Assembly (NCBI GenBank): GCA_041655035.1
Contig: JBAZCN010000002.1
Coordinates: 9,524 to 73,523 of the forward strand
DNA: 64,000 nt
Direction: 5' to 3'
Origin: NAT127 sp041655035
GTDB lineage: Bacteria; Pseudomonadota; Gammaproteobacteria; Pseudomonadales; Porticoccaceae
The number at the start of each line of letters is the position of its first letter. Position 1 is the stretch's first letter. The notes under the pieces are model-generated. The model saw nothing but the letters and a program-made list of their open reading frames with translations. It was not told where the DNA came from and made no database searches. The translations under genes and the position numbers were made by a program. Positions 14,486-22,932 of this stretch are shown here, piece after piece.

Positions 14486-16861
14486 TCATAATGGCCACTT
14501 CCACTCGGTGATTTCGGCGGCGTCGATACCGTGCTTGTGGGCGTGATGGCGACAGGCGATGCGCATGTCCCGCAACTTTTCCTTTACATGGGCGCCGCTG
14601 GTTTGCAGTGCCGGCACCCGGTCGATGACGTCGATGGCGAGGCTGAAGCGGTCGATATTGTTGTCGATGGCCAGTTCCATGGGGGTGTTGATGTTGCCGC
14701 GCTCCTTGTAGCCGCGCACATGCAGGTTCTTGTGGTTGGTGCGGCGGTAGGCGAGGCGGTGGATCAGCCAGGGGTAGCCGTGGAAGTTGAAGATCACCGG
14801 CTTGTCGGTGGTGAACAGGCTGTCGAAGTCGCGGTCGGACAGGCCGTGGGGGTGGGCGTCGGACGGCGCCATGCGGAACAGATCGACCACGTTGATGAAG
14901 CGAATCTTGAGGGCGGGGAAGTGCTCCCGCAGCAGGGCGGTGGCGGCCAGCGCCTCCTGGGTGGCGATGTCGCCGCAGCCGGCCATCACCGCATCGGGCT
15001 CCGCGCCCTGGTCATTGCTGGCCCAGTCCCAGATGCCGATACCCTTGGTGCAATGGATGGTGGCGGCCTCCATGTCCAGGTACTGCAGGTGATTCTGCTT
15101 GTCGCAGACGATGACGTTGATGTCGTTGTGGCTGCGCAGGCAGTGATCGGCGGTGGACAGCAGGCAGTTGGCATCCGGCGGCAGGTAGATGCGGGTGACC
15201 GCCGGATCCTTGTTGACCACCACGTCGATGAAGCCCGGGTCCTGGTGGGTAAAGCCGTTGTGGTCCTGACGCCACACCGTGGAGGTGATCAGCAGGTTGA
15301 TGGAGGCGATGGGCGCCCGCCAGGGCAGTTTTTCACAAATCGCCAGCCACTTGGCATGCTGGTTGTACATCGAATCGATGATGTGGGCAAAGGCTTCGTA
15401 GGTGGCGAAGAAGCCGTGCCGGCCGGTGAGCACGTAGCCTTCGTACCAGCCTTCGAGGGTGTGTTCGGACAGCATCTCCAACACCCTGCCATCGGTGGCC
15501 AGTTCGCCGCCGTCATCGTCCTCGGGCAGGCGCTCCGCCAGCCACAGCTTCTTGCTGACCTCGTACACCGCGTCGAGCTTGTTGGAGGTGGTTTCGTCTG
15601 GCCCGAACAGGCGAAAATTGTCCTGGTTGAGGGCCATGATGTCGCGCAGCAGGGCGCCGAGGGGCCTGGTGTTCATGGCGCGACCGCTGCCTGGGCTCGC
15701 CACCTCCACGGCATAATCGTGAAAATCCGGCAGGCGCAGGTCGCGGCGCAACAGCCCGCCGTTGGCATGGGGGTTGGCGCCCATGCGCCGCTGGCCGGTC
15801 GGCGCCAGGGCGCGCAGTGGCGCGATCAGGCGGCCGGTTTCGTCGAACAGTGTTTCCGGCCGGTAGCTGCGCAGCCAATGTTCGAGCTGTTGCAGGTGGC
15901 CCGGGTTGTCGCGGGCGCCGGGCAGCGGCACCTGGTGGGCGCGCCAGGTGCCCTCCACCTGGTGGCCGTCGACGGTTTTCGGCCCGGTCCAGCCCTTGGG
16001 GGTGCGCAGCACGATCATCGGCCAGCGCGGCCGCTCCACCACACCACTGGATCTGACCCGATGCTGGATGGCGCGGATTTCCTCCACGCAGCGGTCCATG
16101 GCCGCGGCCATCGACTGGTGCATGACCTGTGGATCGTCGCCTTCGACGAACACCGGCGTCCAGCCGTAACCGCGGAACAGGTTGTCCAGCTCCTCGTGGG
16201 AAATGCGCGCGAGGATGGTGGGGTTGTTGATCTTGTAGCCGTTGAGATGGAGGATCGGCAACACCGCGCCGTCCCGCAACGGGTTGAGGAATTTGTTGGA
16301 GTGCCAGGCGGTGGCCAGGGGCCCGGTCTCGGCCTCGCCGTCGCCGACGGCGGTAAAGACGATCAGTTCGGGGTTGTCGAATGCCGCACCGAAGGCGTGG
16401 GACAGGCTGTAGCCCAGCTCGCCGCCCTCGTGGATCGAACCCGGCAGCTCCGGTGTGCAATGGCTGCCAAAGCCGCCGGGGAAGGAAAACTCCTTGAACA
16501 GGGCCTGCAGGCCGTGGCTGTCCTGGCTCATGTTCGGGTAGACCTCGGAGTAGCTGCCCTCCAGGTAGACCGGGGCGAGCACGCCGGGAGCGCCGTGGCC
16601 GGGCCCGGCGACAAAGATCGCATCGAGGTCGAAGCGCTTGATCAGCCGGTTGGCGTGAACATACATGAAGGAGAGCCCGGGGCTGGCGCCCCAGTGCCCG
16701 AGCAGGCGCTGCTTGATGTGCTCGGGTTTCAGGGGTTCGCGCAGCAGCGGGTTGTCGCGCAGGTAGATCATTCCCGCCGCCAGGTAGTTACAGGCGCGCC
16801 AGTAGGCGTCGATGGCGTCGAGGTCCGCGGCGGAGAGAGGCTGATGGCTGGCTGAAGTCAT
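14486..16861 (-). CDS. xfp: xylulose-5-phosphate/fructose-6-phosphate phosphoketolase
   Basis: A thiamine-diphosphate enzyme that cleaves xylulose 5-phosphate (and usually fructose 6-phosphate) with phosphate to acetyl-phosphate. The protein has 791 residues from ATG 16861, the family length; this start has AGGAAG 7 bases upstream, whereas an upstream in-frame ATG at 16918 adds an atypical tail. Seen motifs include ASPGLSFMYVHANRLI, GPGHGAPG, SHCTPELPGSIHEGGELGYS and the TPP motif TAVGDGEAETGPLATAW. It lies 112 bases downstream of ackA on the same strand, and the two enzymes act in sequence. Confidence 0.95.
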   Translation of the reverse strand: MTSASHQPLSAADLDAIDAYWRACNYLAAGMIYLRDNPLLREPLKPEHIKQRLLGHWGASPGLSFMYVHANRLIKRFDLDAIFVAGPGHGAPGVLAPVYLEGSYSEVYPNMSQDSHGLQALFKEFSFPGGFGSHCTPELPGSIHEGGELGYSLSHAFGAAFDNPELIVFTAVGDGEAETGPLATAWHSNKFLNPLRDGAVLPILHLNGYKINNPTILARISHEELDNLFRGYGWTPVFVEGDDPQVMHQSMAAAMDRCVEEIRAIQHRVRSSGVVERPRWPMIVLRTPKGWTGPKTVDGHQVEGTWRAHQVPLPGARDNPGHLQQLEHWLRSYRPETLFDETGRLIAPLRALAPTGQRRMGANPHANGGLLRRDLRLPDFHDYAVEVASPGSGRAMNTRPLGALLRDIMALNQDNFRLFGPDETTSNKLDAVYEVSKKLWLAERLPEDDDGGELATDGRVLEMLSEHTLEGWYEGYVLTGRHGFFATYEAFAHIIDSMYNQHAKWLAICEKLPWRAPIASINLLITSTVWRQDHNGFTHQDPGFIDVVVNKDPAVTRIYLPPDANCLLSTADHCLRSHNDINVIVCDKQNHLQYLDMEAATIHCTKGIGIWDWASNDQGAEPDAVMAGCGDIATQEALAATALLREHFPALKIRFINVVDLFRMAPSDAHPHGLSDRDFDSLFTTDKPVIFNFHGYPWLIHRLAYRRTNHKNLHVRGYKERGNINTPMELAIDNNIDRFSLAIDVIDRVPALQTSGAHVKEKLRDMRIACRHHAHKHGIDAAEITEWKWPL

Positions 16862-16973
16862 GGCTGCTTCCTGATGATTGTGAGGCTCGGTTGCGCCTCG
16901 CCCGGGAGTGTCCAACAACAGCCTATCCTATCGGGAGGGAAAGTGATAATGCGCCAACGCAAGATGCCGGCAC

Positions 16974-18170
16974 TCAGCCGGTGCTTATCAAGTCGCTGAG
17001 CTGGCGGGCGATTTCCAGTTCTTCATTGGTGCGGATCACCAGGATCCTGGGGTTCGCGCCGGGGTGCTGGATCTCGGCGATCTCGCCGGTGGCGGCCGCG
17101 TTGCGGGCCGGATCGATGGCGATACCGAGGCGGTCGAGTCCCTGGCAGGCGAGGGCCCGCACCTGCGGGTGATTTTCACCCACCCCGGCGGTGAAGATCA
17201 GGGCGTCGACACCGCCGAGGGCGGCGAAGTAGGCGCCGATGTACTTGCGGATCCGGTAGCCGTAGATGTCCAGCGCCAATTGCGCCTGCGCGTCGCCGGC
17301 TGCCGTCCGGGTGCGGATCTCGCGCATGTCGCTGGCGCCGCACAGGCCCTTGAGGCCGCTCTCGGCAAGCAGCAGCTGTTCCACCGCCGCCAGGTCATCG
17401 CCCCGCTCCCGGGCCAGGTGGAAGATCACCGCCGGGTCGATATCGCCACAGCGGGTGCCCATCACCAGACCTTCCAGGGGCGTCATGCCCATGGAGGTGT
17501 CGATACACTGACCGCCATCGATGGCCGCGGCGCTGGCGCCGTTGCCCAGGTGCAGGCTGATCAGCTTGAGAGCGGCCAGCGGTCGCTGTAGATAGGTGGC
17601 GGCGCGGCCCGCCACATGGCTGTGCGAAATGCCGTGGAAGCCGTAGCGGCGCACCTGGTGGCGGCGATACAGGGTGTCCGGCACAGCGTAGCGCCACGCC
17701 CGTTCGGGGAGTGTCTGGTGATAGGCGGTATCGAATACCGCCGCCTGGGGCAGCCGGGGAAATTCCCGGCGGCACAGGCGGATCACCGCCAGGCTGGCCG
17801 GATTGTGCAGCGGGGCGAGCGGGATCAGCGCTTCGATGGCGGCTTCGACGCGATCGTCGATGGTTGCCGGTGCGCTGAAATGGTCGCCGCCGTGAACGAC
17901 GCGGTGGCCGATGGCGGCTATCGCCAGGCCGTCTGCAGCCTCCGCCAGGTGCCGGCGGATAAGGGCGAAGGCCGCGCCGTGGTCGGCCACGGCAAGGTTT
18001 TCGGTGGTCGCTTGCCAGACGCCTTCGCCGTCGCGCCAGTGGTGGCTTTGGTGAGCGGAGGCCAGGCCAATGCGGTCGACCGTGCCGTGGCCGCTGTCGG
18101 CCAGCCCGTCGGCACTGAACAGCCGGTATTTGAGAGACGAACTCCCGGCGTTAAGGATCAGCAGGTGCAT
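16974..18170 (-). CDS. ackA: acetate kinase
   Basis: Converts acetyl-phosphate and ADP to acetate and ATP. The 398-residue protein starts at ATG 18170 (MHLLILNAGSSSLKY), the conserved N-terminal phosphate-binding motif. Further signature segments are HRVVHGG near residue 85, FDTAYHQTLP, YGFHGISHSHV near 165, LHLGNGASAAAIDGG, FTAGVGEN and a C-terminal RTNEELEIARQL. Its first 20 bases overlap the end of the acyltransferase gene, suggesting co-transcription. With downstream xfp it completes the phosphoketolase shunt. Confidence 0.95.
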   Translation of the reverse strand: MHLLILNAGSSSLKYRLFSADGLADSGHGTVDRIGLASAHQSHHWRDGEGVWQATTENLAVADHGAAFALIRRHLAEAADGLAIAAIGHRVVHGGDHFSAPATIDDRVEAAIEALIPLAPLHNPASLAVIRLCRREFPRLPQAAVFDTAYHQTLPERAWRYAVPDTLYRRHQVRRYGFHGISHSHVAGRAATYLQRPLAALKLISLHLGNGASAAAIDGGQCIDTSMGMTPLEGLVMGTRCGDIDPAVIFHLARERGDDLAAVEQLLLAESGLKGLCGASDMREIRTRTAAGDAQAQLALDIYGYRIRKYIGAYFAALGGVDALIFTAGVGENHPQVRALACQGLDRLGIAIDPARNAAATGEIAEIQHPGANPRILVIRTNEELEIARQLSDLISTG

Positions 18171-20259
18171 CGTGTCGCTCCTCCGTGCGCTCCGACAGGG
18201 CGCGGGCAATGTCCGCCACCACCAGGCGCGAACCTTCGAGGCTCAGATGATCTTCGTCAAAATACAGGGGCTTGCCATCGCGGGCCAGCAGGCAGCGGCC
18301 GGGGATCGAGGTATTGCACAAAAGCGCCGCGGGCCGGATGCGCAGCAGCGCGGGATGGTCGGCCAGCGCATCCAGAACCTTGTTGGCCGCCCTGTTGCGC
18401 GCTTCGAATACCCGGTAGTCGGTGGAGAACTCCGGCGCCGGGGACTCTCCCCGGTCGAGAACGCGGGCCATCAGATTGGGCACGTGCCATCCGGCTTCCG
18501 GTACCGGGTAGACCACGACCACGGTTTTGCCGGCGGCGAGATAGTGGCTGACGGTATCCTGGACGCGGGCGGCAATCAGGCGGCGGCGCGCGGCATCGTC
18601 GTCGCGCCAGCCGTCATCGCCGACCGGGGCCAGCAGGGACTGGTTTTCGTCCGGCTCGACGCCGCCCTCCTGGTTGTCGAAGGGCGTGTTTTCCATGTAC
18701 AGGGTCCAGCGGGCGGCGAGGATCACCGTGTCGATGGCGGGTTGGTCGTCGAGCAGCGCCCGCACCGCGTCGTTGTAGGCGGCACAGCGGTGGGCCTCGT
18801 CCTTGTCGGCGCGGTACACCCCGGCCACCGGCGGGCAGCCGCTGTAGGTGAGCAGGGTGGCGTTGCGACCCGCGCTGGCAAAATAATTGCCCAGCTCCGA
18901 GTAGAGCGCTTCGGCGTGGCTGTCCCCCAACACCGCCACGGACACCGGGGCGCCGGGATCGCCGGCGTTGCAGACATCGACGGCGGGGGGTAGGTCGCGC
19001 TTGCTTTCCTTACCGCACAAATCTTCCTTGGTGTGGCGCAAGCCCTCGAACAGTTGGCGCACCTGCTGTCCGGAGCGGTCGGCGAAGCCGTGGTTGAGAT
19101 GCAGGGTGGCGCCGATGGCAATCAATGCCAGCGAGCCGGCCGCGGCAAAGCCGAAAATGGCGCGGCGCGACACCCGCCGGCGATCGCGAAAAGGCTGCTC
19201 GACAAAGCGCCAGCTGAGCCCGGCGAGGGCCAGGGCGGCCAGGCAAAGCGCCGCCAGCACCCCGGTGTCCGGCTCGTTGGGCTGGTACAGCCGGGCAAAG
19301 GCGAACAGCGGCTGGTGCCACAGGTAAGCGCTGTAGGATACCAGGCCGATGGCCACCAGCCAGCGCCGGGATAACAGGCTGCCGACCCAGGTATCGCGGT
19401 GGCCGAAACCGATGATCAGCGCGGTGCCGACGGTGGGTAGCAGGGCGGCGAGGCCGGGGAAGGGCGTCGCCCGGTCGAAGGTGGCCATCGCTACCAGGAT
19501 CAGCCCGAGGCCGGCGGCGGCGAGCCCGTTGCCGGCCATCCCGCCGGCGCGGTCGCCGGGGAGGAGTCCGGCGGGGTTGCCGATGAACCGCGCGGCCAGC
19601 AGGCTGCCGATCAGCAACTCCCAGGCACGGGTGTGGGGCAGGTAGAAGCTGGCGATGGCGTCGCGCCCGGTGGTCCACTCGCACATCAGCAGCGAGGCGG
19701 CGGTGAGCAGCGCGACCAGCAGGGTCAGCCGGCGCAGGCCCAGCGGCCACAGCAGCAGGAGCAGCAGGGGGAAAAACAGGTAATACTGTTCTTCGACGCC
19801 AAGGCTCCAGGTGTGCAGCAGGGGATTTTCCTCCGCCGCCGAGGCGAAGTAGTCGCTGGTGCGCCAGAACAGGACGTTGGCGCCGAACAATGATACCGCC
19901 ACTAGGCCGAGGCCGAACTCGCGGAGCTGTTGCGCGGTCATCCACAGCCAGGCGAAGGGCAGGCAGGCGGTCAGCACCAGGAACAGCGCCGGCAGGATGC
20001 GCCGCGCGCGGCGCTCGTAGAAGCGCAGCAGCGAGAAGGTGCCAGCGGCTTTTTCGCGCAGGATGATGGTGGTGATCAGGTAGCCGCTGATGACAAAAAA
20101 GATATCGACGCCGACGAAGCCCCCCGCCATCCAGTCGAAACCGGCGTGAAACAGGATGACCGGCAGTACCGCGAGGGCGCGCAGGCCGTCGATTTCCGCC
20201 CGATAGGCCAGCGCCGGGTGGGGTGATCGGGGTTCCGTGGCGGGGCTGGCTGGTGGCAA
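18151..20259 (-). CDS. membrane O-acyltransferase with C-terminal SGNH domain (OafA-like)
   Basis: Acylates, usually acetylates, a surface sugar such as lipopolysaccharide O-antigen or peptidoglycan. The 702-residue protein has an N-terminal acyltransferase-3 domain with about ten membrane helices and the motifs YRAEIDGLRALAVLPV, FHAG and FFVISGYLIT with RRARRILPAL. The periplasmic SGNH hydrolase-like domain has GDSHAEA near residue 444 and DEDHLSLEG near 668. The stop codon overlaps the ackA start by 20 bases. Being the first gene of an acetyl-phosphate/acetate gene run is unusual. The sugar target cannot be named from sequence. Confidence 0.88.
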   Translation of the reverse strand: MPPASPATEPRSPHPALAYRAEIDGLRALAVLPVILFHAGFDWMAGGFVGVDIFFVISGYLITTIILREKAAGTFSLLRFYERRARRILPALFLVLTACLPFAWLWMTAQQLREFGLGLVAVSLFGANVLFWRTSDYFASAAEENPLLHTWSLGVEEQYYLFFPLLLLLLWPLGLRRLTLLVALLTAASLLMCEWTTGRDAIASFYLPHTRAWELLIGSLLAARFIGNPAGLLPGDRAGGMAGNGLAAAGLGLILVAMATFDRATPFPGLAALLPTVGTALIIGFGHRDTWVGSLLSRRWLVAIGLVSYSAYLWHQPLFAFARLYQPNEPDTGVLAALCLAALALAGLSWRFVEQPFRDRRRVSRRAIFGFAAAGSLALIAIGATLHLNHGFADRSGQQVRQLFEGLRHTKEDLCGKESKRDLPPAVDVCNAGDPGAPVSVAVLGDSHAEALYSELGNYFASAGRNATLLTYSGCPPVAGVYRADKDEAHRCAAYNDAVRALLDDQPAIDTVILAARWTLYMENTPFDNQEGGVEPDENQSLLAPVGDDGWRDDDAARRRLIAARVQDTVSHYLAAGKTVVVVYPVPEAGWHVPNLMARVLDRGESPAPEFSTDYRVFEARNRAANKVLDALADHPALLRIRPAALLCNTSIPGRCLLARDGKPLYFDEDHLSLEGSRLVVADIARALSERTEERHDAPADP

Positions 20260-20417
20260 GATCGGGTCTGTCGGCGACTATCGTTGGCGGCAGTATAAAC
20301 GAGGGTTTGCCAAACACTGAACCGTGCCGTCCGTCGTTCCGCCGGCGCAGCCCTTTATTTGGCGGCCAGAGGCCAGTAAAATTGCCCCCTTTTCCCCAAG
20401 CTCCCCAAAGGACCCCT

Positions 20418-21542
20418 ATGAAACCGTCGCTCAAGCCGGCCAACCCCAACTTTTCCTCCGGACCCTGCAGCAAGCGCCCGGGCTACGATCTCGCCAGCCT
20501 GGACACCCGGAGCCTGGGGCGCTCCCACCGCGCCGCGATCGGCAAGGATCTGCTCGGCAAAGCCTGTTCGCTGACCGCGGCGATCCTCGGCCTGCCGGAA
20601 GGTTACCGGGTGGGCGTGGTGCCGGCCTCCGATACCGGCGCGGTGGAGATGGCGCTGTGGTCACTGCTCGGGCCGCGCAAGGTGCAGATGTTTGCCTGGG
20701 AATCCTTCGGCGAGGGTTGGGTCACCGACGTGGTGAAGCAGCTCAAGCTCGACGACGTCGAGACCATCAAGGCCGACTACGGCCAACTGCCGGACCTCGG
20801 CCGCGCCGATCCCGCCGCCGACGTGGTGTTCACCTGGAACGGCACCACCTCCGGAGTCAAGGTGCCCGACGGCGACTGGATCGCCGACGACCGCCATGGC
20901 TTGACCATTTGCGACGCCACGTCGGCGGTGTTCGCCATGGACATGCCCTGGGAGAAGCTCGACGTCATCACCTACAGCTGGCAGAAGGTGCTGGGCGGTG
21001 AAGGCGCCCACGGCATGTTGATCCTCGGCCCGAGGGCGGTGGCGCGGCTCGAGTCCTACACGCCGCCGTGGCCGCTGCCGAAAATCTTCCGCATGACCAA
21101 GGGTGGCAAGCTGATCGAGGGCATCTTCAAGGGCGAGACCATCAACACCCCGTCGATGCTTTGCGTGGTCGATTACCTCGACGCGCTCGACTGGGTGCAG
21201 GACATCGGCGGCGTTGCCGCGACCATCGCCCGCTCCGAGGCCAATCTCGCGGTGATCGAGGAGTTCGTCGCCGGGCGCGAATGGATCAGCTTCCTCGCCG
21301 CCGACAAGGCGGTGCGCTCCAATACCAGTGTCTGCCTGACCCTGGATCTCGATGCCGATCAGGTCAAGGCGGTCGTCAAGCTGCTCGATGCGGAGGGCGT
21401 GGCCTACGACGTCGGCGCCTACCGGGACGCTCCCGCCGGACTGCGTATCTGGTGCGGTGCCACGGTGTCCAGCGACGACCTGCAAAAACTGATGCCCTGG
21501 ATCGAATGGGCCTATCTTGAGGTGAAAAACCGGCAGGCTTGA
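20418..21542 (+). CDS. serC: phosphoserine aminotransferase
   Basis: A PLP enzyme converting 3-phosphohydroxypyruvate to phosphoserine. The 374-residue protein starts MKPSLKPANPNFSSGPCSKR at ATG 20418 with AAAGGA about 5 bases upstream; longer in-frame starts run through the promoter region. The PLP lysine is K190 in TYSWQKVLGGEGAHG and the cofactor aspartate is D166 in CDATSA. The sequence resembles the shorter type described in alphaproteobacteria and methanogens rather than the usual E. coli type. It is followed after 70 bases by serA; no phosphatase serB is in the window. Confidence 0.9.
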   Translation: MKPSLKPANPNFSSGPCSKRPGYDLASLDTRSLGRSHRAAIGKDLLGKACSLTAAILGLPEGYRVGVVPASDTGAVEMALWSLLGPRKVQMFAWESFGEGWVTDVVKQLKLDDVETIKADYGQLPDLGRADPAADVVFTWNGTTSGVKVPDGDWIADDRHGLTICDATSAVFAMDMPWEKLDVITYSWQKVLGGEGAHGMLILGPRAVARLESYTPPWPLPKIFRMTKGGKLIEGIFKGETINTPSMLCVVDYLDALDWVQDIGGVAATIARSEANLAVIEEFVAGREWISFLAADKAVRSNTSVCLTLDLDADQVKAVVKLLDAEGVAYDVGAYRDAPAGLRIWCGATVSSDDLQKLMPWIEWAYLEVKNRQA

Positions 21543-21612
21543 GGTGAAAACCCAGCGGGTCGACGACGCCGGGCCGGGCGCTACCAATTCATTCACTTAC
21601 TGAGGCAATGCC

Positions 21613-22782
21613 ATGTTCAAGGTGCGAACCTACAACCAGATATCTCCCCTCGGCCTCGACCGCTTCGATGCCGGTCGCTACCAGGTTGGCCCGGAGGTGG
21701 CGGAGCCCGACGCCTTTATCCTGCGCAGCCACAAGCTCCACGGCGAGGCGGTGCCCGGCAGTATCGTCGCGGTGGCCCGCGCCGGCGCCGGCGTCAACAA
21801 TATTCCGGTACCGGACTACACCGCCAAGGGCATCGTCGTGTTCAACACCCCGGGCGCCAACGCCAATGCCGTCAAGGAGCTGATCGCCGCGGCGCTGCTG
21901 CTCAGTTCGCGGGATATCTTCGGCGGCATGAACTACGTCCAGGGGCTCACCGAGATGACCGATGCCGGCGAGATGTCGAAGCTGCTGGAGAAGGAGAAAA
22001 AGCGTTTCGCGGGCTTCGAGATCCAGGGCAAGACCCTGGGGGTGGTGGGGCTGGGGGCCATCGGTTCGATGGTGGCCAATATGGCCCTCGAGTTGGGCAT
22101 GAATGTCGCCGGCTTTGACCCGGCACTGTCGGTGGAAGCGGCCTGGCGGCTGTCCAGCCGGGTCGAAAAGGTCGATACCCTGCAGGCCCTGCTCGCCAAA
22201 TCCGACTATGTGACGCTCCATGTGCCGGCGATCAGCGCCACCCGGCACATGATCAACGCCGAGACCTTCAAGTACTTCAAGGCCGGCGCCAAGCTGCTCA
22301 ATTTCGCCCGGGAGGAGATCGTCGAGCCGCAGGCGCTGGTCGAGGCCCTCGATAACGGCACCCTGGGCGGCTACACCGCCGATTTCCCCACCCCGGCGCT
22401 GCTCGGCCGCAGGAACGTGGTGCTGATGCCCCATATCGGCGCGAGCACCGAGGAAGCCGAGGAAAACTGCGCGATCATGGCCGCCGATCAGCTGATGGAT
22501 TTCCTCGAGTACGGCAATATCCGCAATTCGGTGAACTTCCCCACCACCGCCATGGCGCGCAATGGTGGTCACCGCATCACCTTCAGCAACGACAACGTGC
22601 CCAAGGTGCTCGGCAACGTGCTGGCCATCCTGGCCGACAGCAACAACAACGTCATGGATCTGGTCAACAAGAGCCGGGATAACGTCGCCTACAACATCAT
22701 CGATGTCGAAGACGCGCCCAGCGCCGAGATCATTACCCGTATCGCCGCGGTCGAAGGCGTGATCCGCGTCCGGGTCCTGTAG
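21613..22782 (+). CDS. serA: D-3-phosphoglycerate dehydrogenase with C-terminal ACT domain
   Basis: Catalyses the first step of serine synthesis with NAD. The 389-residue protein has the 2-hydroxyacid dehydrogenase fold: ARAGAGVNNIPV, the Rossmann motif GVVGLGAIGSMVAN near residue 144, the catalytic Arg in LLNFAREEIV, and the catalytic His in MPHIGASTEEAEENC. The last 70 residues (RITFSNDNVPKVLGNVLAIL to IIDVEDAPSAE) form an ACT regulatory domain, probably for serine feedback. Start ATG 21613 is preceded by TGAGG. It forms an operon with serC. Confidence 0.93.
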   Translation: MFKVRTYNQISPLGLDRFDAGRYQVGPEVAEPDAFILRSHKLHGEAVPGSIVAVARAGAGVNNIPVPDYTAKGIVVFNTPGANANAVKELIAAALLLSSRDIFGGMNYVQGLTEMTDAGEMSKLLEKEKKRFAGFEIQGKTLGVVGLGAIGSMVANMALELGMNVAGFDPALSVEAAWRLSSRVEKVDTLQALLAKSDYVTLHVPAISATRHMINAETFKYFKAGAKLLNFAREEIVEPQALVEALDNGTLGGYTADFPTPALLGRRNVVLMPHIGASTEEAEENCAIMAADQLMDFLEYGNIRNSVNFPTTAMARNGGHRITFSNDNVPKVLGNVLAILADSNNNVMDLVNKSRDNVAYNIIDVEDAPSAEIITRIAAVEGVIRVRVL

Positions 22783-22790
22783 CCGTTCCG

Positions 22791-22812
22791 GGGGCAGTCG
22801 CGCGACTGCCCC
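22791..22812 (+). terminator. perfect 22-base palindrome after serA
   Basis: GGGGCAGTCGC directly followed by GCGACTGCCCC forms a strong stem 9 bases after the serA stop codon. The downstream tract is T/C-rich (TGCTCCTTCCTTCT) rather than a pure T run, so termination is likely but not certain. Confidence 0.5.
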
Positions 22813-22932
22813 TGCTCCTTCCTTCTGGCTCCCTTCCGGGAGCCCGTCCCATTCCGCGAAGGCGACAGCGGCCGCGCCCGGCGCTGGCTTTGCCGCGCGA
22901 CGAGGGTGGGCGGCGACCCATCCAGCGGGCGA

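Noticed and set aside
14531..16855. A 774-codon plus-strand frame
   Set aside because: Antisense to phosphoketolase, which is strongly supported.
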